Position numbers and translations under genes: made by a program
Shown: in pieces, positions 1-8,571 of the stretch
Layout of the letters: the number at the start of each line of letters is the position of its first letter
Position numbering within the stretch: the stretch's first letter is position 1
Notes under the pieces: model-generated
Seen by the model: only the letters and a program-made list of their open reading frames with translations
The model's database searches: none
What the model was told of the DNA's origin: nothing
NCBI GenBank assembly: GCA_020832415.1
Contig: JAFIES010000053.1
Coordinates: forward strand, 1-35,653
Source of the DNA: Balneolaceae bacterium
GTDB taxonomy: Bacteria > Bacteroidota > Rhodothermia > Balneolales > Balneolaceae
Reading direction: 5' to 3'
Length of the DNA: 35,653 nucleotides

Positions 1-643
1 CGGCTGCGGTATCCCACTCCATCGTGGGACCAAATCTTGGATAAATATCAGCCTTTCCTTCAGCAACCAGACATATTTTTAATGAACTTCCGTAAGGGAT
101 CTCTTCAGAGACTTCAATTCCTAATTTGGCAAGGCGCTCTATTGTGTCACTTCCGCCATGAGAACGGCTGACGGCTATTCGTGCAGGTTTGCTCTTATCA
201 TATGGAGTATGCGATATTTTAAAGGCTCTGTCTGCTCCATTCTGCAACCAGGCACCGCTCTCTTTATCTGCAAAGTAAAGACGATCTTGTGCCGGAATAT
301 AGACAACACCTAAAACCGGACTGTCACCTTCAATGAGTGCGATATTTACAGTAAACTCACCATTTTTTTTGATGAACTCTTTCGTTCCGTCCAGAGGATC
401 TACCAGGAAAAACATAGTCCAGTTTTTTCGGGTCTCGTAATCAGGAATTTCACTCTCTTCTGATATGATTGGGATTCCAGGAGCTAATTCCTTCAGGCCC
501 TTTACAATTATTTTATGAGCTGCTAAATCTGCTTTTGTAAGTGGGGAGTTATCATCTTTTCTGTTAAATGAGATATCATCATTATAAAATGTAAGGATGG
601 CTTCTCCTGCCTCAATGGCAATTGCCTTTATCTGTTCAAGCAT
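1..643 (-). CDS. cysQ: 3'(2'),5'-bisphosphate nucleotidase CysQ (3'-truncated by window edge)
   Basis: CysQ hydrolyses 3'-phosphoadenosine 5'-phosphate (PAP) to AMP and so relieves the toxic by-product of sulfate assimilation. The first 214 codons are visible from the ATG at 641-643. They carry the metal-binding signature of the inositol monophosphatase superfamily in order: SEES (E62/E63), VDPLDGTKEF (D82, D85, G86, T87), and EWDTAA at the truncated end, matching the WD-x-A motif. The remaining C-terminal part lies outside the window. It sits 67 nt downstream of the SLC13-type permease on the same strand, which suggests co-transcription and a role in sulfur metabolism. Other members of this superfamily (inositol monophosphatase, fructose bisphosphatase) are less likely because of the SEES and DPLDGTKEF forms. 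Confidence 0.9.
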   Translation of the reverse strand, partial: MLEQIKAIAIEAGEAILTFYNDDISFNRKDDNSPLTKADLAAHKIIVKGLKELAPGIPIISEESEIPDYETRKNWTMFFLVDPLDGTKEFIKKNGEFTVNIALIEGDSPVLGVVYIPAQDRLYFADKESGAWLQNGADRAFKISHTPYDKSKPARIAVSRSHGGSDTIERLAKLGIEVSEEIPYGSSLKICLVAEGKADIYPRFGPTMEWDTAA

Positions 644-710
644 AAGTTAAGGTGATGAATAAGTTGTTAGTTCGAAATTTGTTGCCAGTAAAAATATAAA
701 ACTATTGCAC

Positions 711-2477
711 TTAAAATGGCCAAACAATTGGTATTAGAATGAGTGCAGTTGTACCTACAGCAATGTTTAAGGGAAGTCCTACTTTTACAAAATCAGAAAA
801 TTTGTATCCACCCGGTCCTAACACCATCAAATTGGTTTGATAACCTATTGGAGTTGAAAAACTTGCCGATGCTGCAAATATTATTGCCATCACAAATGGC
901 ATGTAGCTCACACCCATTGAATCGGCCAAAGTGATTGCAATTGGAAATATAAGAGCTGCTGCCGCATTATTTGTAATCATTTCTGTTAACAACCAAGTAG
1001 CAAGGTAGGTCGCGATTAATGCTGTGTAGGGATGCACACCAGCCCATTCGATAAATCCTCCTGCAAGGGTTTCGGCCACACCGGTTATTTGCAAGGCATT
1101 CCCAATTCCAAGAGCCGATGCGATCACAATTAATACCTGCCAGTCGATTGTTCTTCTGGCATCAGAGAGTTTGCAGCATTTAAACAAAATCATTGCTCCG
1201 GCAGCAAGGAACGAAGCTTTAAACATACTTAACAAGCCGGTGGCTGCAAAGAGAACCATCAGGCCGAGAATCAGCCATGCCCTTCCGGCTCTTTTTGTAT
1301 TTGGTGCTCCATTTTCTGATAGTGTACTGACTAATAGAAAATCGTTGGATGAACGAAATCGTTTTGTAAAATCCCTCGGGGTTTCAAGCAATAAGATATC
1401 TCCCGTTCTCAGGCGGATATCTCCAATGCGTTTTTTAATTCGCTCACCATCCCGGCTGACTGCAAGAACCACTGCTCCAAACCGGTTTCTGAATTCACCC
1501 TCTTTGATAGAAAGACCATTTAGCGGATTTGATGGTGCAACTACTGCCTCCACAAGGTTTCTTTCATTTCGGGGTGCATCCAGTTTAAACACCTGCTCGG
1601 TTGCAGGCTGTAGACCAGACATTTGCTGCAGATCCGCCATTGCATCCACCACCCCGGTAAAAATCAATCTGTCATCTTTTTTTAGCCTTTCTGATGGTTC
1701 AACGGCTGCAATTATTCGCTCATTACGAATGATTTCCACCAAAAAAAGTCCGGGAAGCTGTCTTAATCCCGCATCTTCAATGGTTTTTCCAATGAGATTA
1801 CTTTCCTTCGGAATCATCATCTCGATGGTGTATTCCCTGGTATTTTCAAAAGAGGCAAAGCCCGATTTTCGATCAGGCAGCAATTTTCTGCCAATCGTGA
1901 GGAGATAGATGATTCCAACTACAGCAATGGGTAAACCCACAAGAGCAGGGTCAAAAATATTGAGAGAAATATTTTTGGTATCAATAAGTAAGCCGTTGAC
2001 AATCAGGTTGGTACTTGTTCCAATTAGTGTACAGGTACCTCCCAGAATGGCTGCATAACTGAGCGGAATCAACAGCTTGGAGTTGGCAATGTGATGCATC
2101 TTCGACCAATCCTTTAGAGCAGGGATAAATGAAGCAACAATTGGCGTATTATTCAGGAAAGCACTTAATCCCATTACCGGGGCTATGATCCGTGCCTGAG
2201 CTGTAAATTCTGATTTTGTTTGCCCAAGTATTATTTGAATCACATACTGAATAGCGCCGGTCTCTTTTAGCCCATAAGCTACTATATAGAGAGCCGCAAC
2301 AGTAAGCATACCTTCATTCGAAAAACCTACCAAGGCATCACTTACCGGTACAATATTCAGTACGATCACTGCAGTAAGTGCACCGGCAAATACAAAATCA
2401 GCCGGAGCATTTTTTACAATAAGCAGCAAAAATGCAATGAAAAGTATGAGTAAAATCAGCAATCCGGATGGATCCAC
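711..2477 (-). CDS. SLC13/DASS-family anion permease with two internal RCK_C (TrkA-C) domains, probable sulfate transporter
   Basis: A 588-aa inner-membrane protein starting at GTG (2475-2477); no internal Met occurs before residue 57, so the GTG is accepted. It has an N-terminal membrane half (about residues 5-200), a soluble centre (about 212-390) with two repeats resembling TrkA-C/RCK_C domains, and a C-terminal membrane half (about 400-588). DASS signature elements occur in both halves: FLNNTPIVA (108-115) with GTSTNLIVNG (153-162), and TEMITNNAAAALIFP (498-512) with STPIGYQTNLMV (541-552). Permeases of this architecture are commonly found with cys genes and are assigned to sulfate uptake. 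The cysQ gene directly downstream supports that, but other anions are possible. The substrate is inferred, the family is seen. Confidence 0.85.
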   Translation of the reverse strand: MDPSGLLILLILFIAFLLLIVKNAPADFVFAGALTAVIVLNIVPVSDALVGFSNEGMLTVAALYIVAYGLKETGAIQYVIQIILGQTKSEFTAQARIIAPVMGLSAFLNNTPIVASFIPALKDWSKMHHIANSKLLIPLSYAAILGGTCTLIGTSTNLIVNGLLIDTKNISLNIFDPALVGLPIAVVGIIYLLTIGRKLLPDRKSGFASFENTREYTIEMMIPKESNLIGKTIEDAGLRQLPGLFLVEIIRNERIIAAVEPSERLKKDDRLIFTGVVDAMADLQQMSGLQPATEQVFKLDAPRNERNLVEAVVAPSNPLNGLSIKEGEFRNRFGAVVLAVSRDGERIKKRIGDIRLRTGDILLLETPRDFTKRFRSSNDFLLVSTLSENGAPNTKRAGRAWLILGLMVLFAATGLLSMFKASFLAAGAMILFKCCKLSDARRTIDWQVLIVIASALGIGNALQITGVAETLAGGFIEWAGVHPYTALIATYLATWLLTEMITNNAAAALIFPIAITLADSMGVSYMPFVMAIIFAASASFSTPIGYQTNLMVLGPGGYKFSDFVKVGLPLNIAVGTTALILIPIVWPF

Positions 2478-2563
2478 TTACAGAGATTTAGTTAGACAGA
2501 TAATTCTGAATGATAGGAATTTGAACATTAAATAGATAAGATGACTTTGCTCTTTTAAATAGT

Positions 2564-2598
2564 AAAAAAAAAAAGGCTGCCATAACTGGCAGCCTTTT
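2564..2598 (-). terminator. Rho-independent terminator of the OmpA-family gene
   Basis: On the minus strand a perfect 7-bp stem (plus-strand ggctgcc at 2575-2581 pairing with ggcagcc at 2588-2594, 6-nt loop) is followed by a run of eleven T residues (A tract at 2564-2574). It lies 26 nt beyond the stop codon of the OmpA-like gene and separates it from the permease gene. Confidence 0.9.
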
Positions 2599-2623
2599 CA
2601 AACAGATTTATGTAAGTAAAAAC

Positions 2624-3868
2624 TTACTGAATAACCATTTCAACTCTTCTGTTGAGCATTCTGGCTTCTTCGCTTTGGTTTGGTACCAATGGACGAGTTT
2701 CACCATAACCGCTTGTTGAAATTCGGTCAGCAGAAATACCTGAGTTTACGAGATACTCTTTCACAGAGTTTGCTCTTCTTTCAGAGAGTCCCTGGTTGTA
2801 AGATTCTGAACCAATATCGCAAGTGTGGCCTGCTACTGAAAGCTGCTTGTCAGGATTATTGGCAAGTGCTCTTACAATTTTCGCAAGAGTTGGTTTGGCA
2901 TTTTCACGAATCACAGAAGAATCAAATGCGAAGAGAACATCACTATCAATAGTGATATCAACTCTGTCCATTTCAGCAACGAGCTGCTCAAGATTATCCA
3001 TTCTATCTTCAAGTTCATTCATTCTGTCTTCGAGAGCACGGATTAACTGCTCATGCTCATCAAGTCTTGAAGTGTTGTCTGCAACTCTGCCATCAAGGTC
3101 TGTAACTCTTCTGTCAAGTCTGTCGAGTGCTGCAGGATCAACTCCTGGTCTGTATGTATGCCAGTCGGCATCGCGGTCGCTGCTTCCAAATTTAATCTGG
3201 ATACCTGCAGTAACTGTACTCCAGTGATCCTGAGTTCTTCTGTTCAGGTCAATATCCAATTCGGGGCGGGTTCTGTGCCCATCAATCAGGTCATCGTTTG
3301 CGATGTTATAATCGTACTGAGCAAACAGATCAACTCTTCTGCCTAAATTGAAACGAACTCCTGCACCAAAATTGGCAAAAAATGCTGGCTCTGAGTGATC
3401 TTCACCCGTAAACTGCTGCCATGCTCCAATCGGATTTCTAGTTTCTGTTTCAACATCATTAAAAATGAGCCCTAAACCTACTGTTGCATAGAGATTAACT
3501 GTTTCTGATTTAGAACCCAGCATTCTCAGCATATTTATCTGTGAAGTAACAGATGTAATGAAGTAGCTGTTTTCGAAATGTCTGTCGTAGTAGTTCCCCT
3601 GATTGTTGAATCCATCTTCATCGGATGATGTAAATGTTCCAAAAAGGAAATTGGTCTGAATTGCAAAAGTTGGATTTGCAGCGTAACGAAGGTTGAAACC
3701 AAATGTTGGGTCGTATTCAGTTCCAATATTCATGTGTCCCTGAGTAACCCCACCCATCAAACCAATACTTAGCCTGTTGGGCTCTTGATTTTCTTGCGCA
3801 TCAACCGGCGACACTAAAGTAAGTGAAGCAATTAACGCAACGATACATAGTTTGTAAAAGATTTTCAT
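2624..3868 (-). CDS. OmpA-family outer-membrane protein (beta-barrel, coiled coil, peptidoglycan-binding domain)
   Basis: A 414-aa secreted protein. Residues 1-24 form a signal peptide ending VDA before Gln25. Residues about 30-228 alternate aromatic/hydrophobic and polar residues and end in GIQIKFG, as expected for an outer-membrane beta-barrel. Residues about 247-300 form heptad-rich coiled coil (LDRLDRRVTDLDGRV and following). Residues about 303-414 are an OmpA C-terminal domain with FAFDSSVI, YNQGLSERRA and LNRRVEMVIQ. It likely anchors the outer membrane to peptidoglycan. One oddity: the usual GHTD motif reads GHTCDIG, so the position of the diaminopimelate-contacting Asp holds Cys350, with Asp351 next to it; the partner Arg of the LSERRA/NRRVE region is kept. 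The gene is monocistronic, with its own terminator, and is divergent from the tyrosine phenol-lyase gene. Confidence 0.88.
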   Translation of the reverse strand: MKIFYKLCIVALIASLTLVSPVDAQENQEPNRLSIGLMGGVTQGHMNIGTEYDPTFGFNLRYAANPTFAIQTNFLFGTFTSSDEDGFNNQGNYYDRHFENSYFITSVTSQINMLRMLGSKSETVNLYATVGLGLIFNDVETETRNPIGAWQQFTGEDHSEPAFFANFGAGVRFNLGRRVDLFAQYDYNIANDDLIDGHRTRPELDIDLNRRTQDHWSTVTAGIQIKFGSSDRDADWHTYRPGVDPAALDRLDRRVTDLDGRVADNTSRLDEHEQLIRALEDRMNELEDRMDNLEQLVAEMDRVDITIDSDVLFAFDSSVIRENAKPTLAKIVRALANNPDKQLSVAGHTCDIGSESYNQGLSERRANSVKEYLVNSGISADRISTSGYGETRPLVPNQSEEARMLNRRVEMVIQ

Positions 3869-4171
3869 AGCGTGTGATATGTTATAGTTAGTATTAAAGA
3901 CCTAATTGGCAAAGTTTTATATAAAATTACGAAACGTTTGTTCCGCTGGACAACTGGTTATTGTTTTGCAACACATTAGTTACTCTTAATAAAATCCTTT
4001 GTACTCCAAAATATGAATTTAATTTATCATTCGGAATATGTTTATAAGTGTTTAACATAATATAATTTACGCCACGTTCCATGTTTTTTAGACAGAATCT
4101 AAAATGAATGGTTTATTTACAAGGTATAAAAACTCCTTGATGAGTGCTTTATTATAACCTAAATTACAGCC

Positions 4172-5742
<1,571 letters not shown>

Positions 5743-5760
5743 AAATTGGAGTATAAACAA

Positions 5761-6273
5761 TTACGGAGAGAGGTGCCGGATTAGTTCATCATCTGAAATA
5801 TTTTGTTGAAGAAGTGTGGCCAGATCAGATCGTGCTATTACTGCTTTTGTGTAGATGTAATGGATGCCATTATCTGATTCCTCGTGCTCAACTGTAAAAT
5901 CAGCACTATCCAGTGAGAGGTCCCGGATTGTGTTGCGTAGATTGATTATGAATGAGGTGTCGGAATATGGCGATGGATTCTCGTTTGCGAGTTCCTGCCT
6001 TGCTTCTTCTGCAAGCCGATCGATCTCGAATTTAAGATTCTGAACAGCGCTCTTTCTTGAGTATTCTGCTGCGCTTGCTGAATCAGCTGCAGATGCCATG
6101 GCATATCCATATACAGCTGAGGAATCGGAGGATGCATACAGATCGTTGCTGTACCATTCGGGGACAGCGGATACCTCAACAGTTTCTTCCGGTTCGGTTT
6201 CTGTGGTGGCTTCAGGGGTTGCACATGCCGTGAAAAGTATGGCACTTATTACAATAGCTGAAAAATATCTCAT
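5761..6273 (-). CDS. LPP20-family lipoprotein
   Basis: A 170-aa protein with a lipoprotein signal: hydrophobic start and the lipobox LFTAC, giving lipidated Cys16. An acidic Glu/Thr linker (about 17-34) follows. The rest resembles the LPP20 lipoprotein family: PEWYSN (about 38-43), YGYAMASAADSASAAEYSR (about 55-73) and an Ala-rich helix, then a predicted beta-rich tail. Family members are envelope lipoproteins of unknown biochemical function. The gene begins 10 nt after the HtrA protease stop, so it is very likely the last gene of the RND-recO-htrA operon, which suggests an envelope-related job. Family assignment is from the motif pattern only. Confidence 0.6.
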   Translation of the reverse strand: MRYFSAIVISAILFTACATPEATTETEPEETVEVSAVPEWYSNDLYASSDSSAVYGYAMASAADSASAAEYSRKSAVQNLKFEIDRLAEEARQELANENPSPYSDTSFIINLRNTIRDLSLDSADFTVEHEESDNGIHYIYTKAVIARSDLATLLQQNISDDELIRHLSP

Positions 6274-6283
6274 GAAAAACAGA

Positions 6284-7825
6284 TTAGTAGAGTTTATAGT
6301 ACCCGATATTCCCTTCCCGGGTTTGAACTTTCAGGTTCAAAGATCGATTGTTTTGCAGGAAATTAGAAATTTCTTTTTCGATAACGCGCAGGTCGTTTGC
6401 TTCCGCGTTGTTCAGTTCGAGCAGTTCTTTGCCATCGCGCAACCCGCGGTTCCACGCCTCTGAATTGCGGTCTACCCTGTGAATGTAAATATTAAATTTA
6501 TTTGGATCTTCAGGGGTTGATAACGCTCTTAGTGTAAATCCCACTTCATCAAAATATTTCTGTTCAATTCCTCGTGAACGTCCATCTCCGGGAATTTCAC
6601 TCCATTCATCCAGTTCCGGTTCATCATCAAAACGCTCAATACGGGAGGCAACAGGTTCCGGCTCCGGCCTTTCTCTGAGCTTCAATGTTCTATCCAGGGT
6701 TTCTCCGCGCCGCCATACAGTCAACACGATTTCATCATGTGGCCGGAACATCGCCACTTTTTCCTGCAGTTTGTTCGATTCATTTACCCGGTTACCATTC
6801 ACTGCCAGAATCACATCATCGGGCCGTAATCCGGCTTCAGAGGCAGCACTATTATCTCCAATTCCGCTGATCGCAACACCCTCGATCGTTTCAAGGCCAA
6901 TTCTTCGGGCAATTCTTGCATCTACAGTCTGAATGCTTACACCCATCATACCACGCTGAACTTCTCCAAATTCGATGATATCACGGGCAACTTTCAGCGC
7001 GAGGTTACTTGGCACTGCAAATCCATATCCCTGATAGCTGCCACTCTGTGTAGCAATTGCCGTATTTATACCAATCAATTCGCCGCTGGTGTTAACCAAA
7101 GCACCGCCACTGTTACCGCGATTAATGGCGGCATCGGTTTGGATAAAGCTTTCAATTCTGTAATCATCATTTATGATCTGAACATCCCGGCTGAGAGCAC
7201 CAACAATTCCGGCTGTAACTGTAGACCGAAGCCTGAACGGGTTGCCAATGGCCATTACCCACTCTCCTACTTCCACCAAATCGGAATTTCCAACCGTTAC
7301 TGCCGGCAGATTTACTGCGTCAACTTTTAACACGGCGAGATCCGTACTGGGATCGCGCCCTACTACGCGGCCATCGTATGAACGCTTATCGTCTAATGTG
7401 ATGGTAATTCCATCACGAAGGGCATCTTCTATAACATGATTGTTTGTAAGGATGTAACCATCGGATGATATGATTACTCCGGAACCCACAGTTCTTGCCC
7501 GTGGCGGTAAAAACCGTTCCCAAAATCCATCTTCATTTTCTGCTTCCTGCTCTAAACCCCGGTTTCGATTCGAAATAACGGTTTCTATGAATACAACTGT
7601 AGGTGTTACATTTCTCGCCACATTTCTGAATACAAACCGATCATCAATTTTCTCCAGATCTTCATTAGACCAGAACGGAGTTTCACTTCGGTTCACCTCT
7701 GTAAATCGCACCTCGGCCAGATCGAATGAGAAAGATCCCTGACGAAATAGCATCACTATCATTCCAAGCATTATTCCAATTAAAAGCAAAAGAACACTGG
7801 AAAGTATTTTATCTCTAAGTTTCAT
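6284..7825 (-). CDS. HtrA/DegP-like periplasmic serine protease with PDZ domains
   Basis: A 513-aa membrane-anchored protease for envelope protein quality control. An N-terminal hydrophobic segment (about residues 7-27) works as signal anchor. The trypsin-like domain (about 65-265) has the full catalytic triad: His130 in LTNNHVIEDA, Asp162 in DPSTDLAVLKV, Ser239 in NRGNSGGALV. A PDZ domain follows (about 285-385), then a charged linker (about 388-420) and a second, more divergent PDZ-like domain (about 425-510). Its ATG overlaps the recO stop by 4 nt (ATGA type), indicating translational coupling. It is followed after 10 nt by the lipoprotein gene. The protease class is certain; the precise DegP/DegQ/DegS subtype is not. 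Confidence 0.93.
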   Translation of the reverse strand: MKLRDKILSSVLLLLIGIMLGMIVMLFRQGSFSFDLAEVRFTEVNRSETPFWSNEDLEKIDDRFVFRNVARNVTPTVVFIETVISNRNRGLEQEAENEDGFWERFLPPRARTVGSGVIISSDGYILTNNHVIEDALRDGITITLDDKRSYDGRVVGRDPSTDLAVLKVDAVNLPAVTVGNSDLVEVGEWVMAIGNPFRLRSTVTAGIVGALSRDVQIINDDYRIESFIQTDAAINRGNSGGALVNTSGELIGINTAIATQSGSYQGYGFAVPSNLALKVARDIIEFGEVQRGMMGVSIQTVDARIARRIGLETIEGVAISGIGDNSAASEAGLRPDDVILAVNGNRVNESNKLQEKVAMFRPHDEIVLTVWRRGETLDRTLKLRERPEPEPVASRIERFDDEPELDEWSEIPGDGRSRGIEQKYFDEVGFTLRALSTPEDPNKFNIYIHRVDRNSEAWNRGLRDGKELLELNNAEANDLRVIEKEISNFLQNNRSLNLKVQTREGNIGYYKLY

Positions 7826-8571
7826 AAGGGTGGATTCAAAATGGTATCAAAAATTTTGTCTGACCGCCGGGGCTTTACTCCTTCCACGTGGTAACGTATA
7901 TACCTGTCTAAATATTCAATGAGCTCACTTAGTTCATTTTTTGGGAATTTTTTTTTGAGCAGTGTGCTATTATTGGAATGTAGTAATTCTTTGACAAACG
8001 TGAATTGAAAAGCCGACAGCAGTATGGACTCCGCTCCTGTTGATTGATTCGATAACGTACCGGTTTCAATGTTCATGTAACCACTATCACTCTCATCAGT
8101 GCTGTTTGTTTCGTCCGGCTGCAGGCCTATACCAATTTTATCAATTACCCTAAGCTGTACATACGGTATGATCGATTTTGTAACCTCTTGCTGATCATTC
8201 ACCCATTTCAATATGTTTTTAATGAAGATATAAAGAGATTCATTCACTTCGTTTTCGTGCAAAACCTGCGAAGCAAGCTCCATGATGATTGACGAGAGAG
8301 CAATCTTTTCCATATCAAACCGAAGCTGATCGAGCTTCACATGATATGATGCATCAGAAAGTGTTTGTACCGCACGGGTAGATTTATGATAAAAAATTAC
8401 CTCCAAAACCTGACCGGCCTGCAGATAGGCCGAAAATTTACTTTTTGGACGCCGGGCACCTTTGGCAATTACAGCCTGGATGCCATGCGAGCGTGTAAAC
8501 AGCGTGGCGATGAGGCTTGTTTCACCATACTGAATAGCTCGTAAAACGATGGCTTCCGATTTAATGATCAT
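7822..8571 (-). CDS. recO: DNA repair protein RecO
   Basis: A 249-aa protein of the usual RecO length. The N-terminus (MIIKSEAIVLRAIQYGETS) and the segment VIAKGARRPKSKFSAYLQ are typical of the RecO OB-fold domain (about residues 1-80). The remainder is helical, as in RecO. RecO works with RecR to load RecA onto SSB-coated gaps in the RecFOR pathway. The cysteine cluster of zinc-containing RecO proteins is not seen. Its ATG follows the TAA stop of the RND transporter directly with no gap, and its own stop overlaps the start of the HtrA protease gene, so it is translated within a four-gene operon whose other members are all envelope genes. Confidence 0.9.
   Translation of the reverse strand: MIIKSEAIVLRAIQYGETSLIATLFTRSHGIQAVIAKGARRPKSKFSAYLQAGQVLEVIFYHKSTRAVQTLSDASYHVKLDQLRFDMEKIALSSIIMELASQVLHENEVNESLYIFIKNILKWVNDQQEVTKSIIPYVQLRVIDKIGIGLQPDETNSTDESDSGYMNIETGTLSNQSTGAESILLSAFQFTFVKELLHSNNSTLLKKKFPKNELSELIEYLDRYIRYHVEGVKPRRSDKIFDTILNPPL

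Noticed and set aside
1171-1908. 245-codon plus-strand open frame inside the permease gene
   Set aside because: It is antisense to the conserved permease, is Ser/Arg/Leu-rich as expected of a reverse-frame shadow, and has no recognisable motif.
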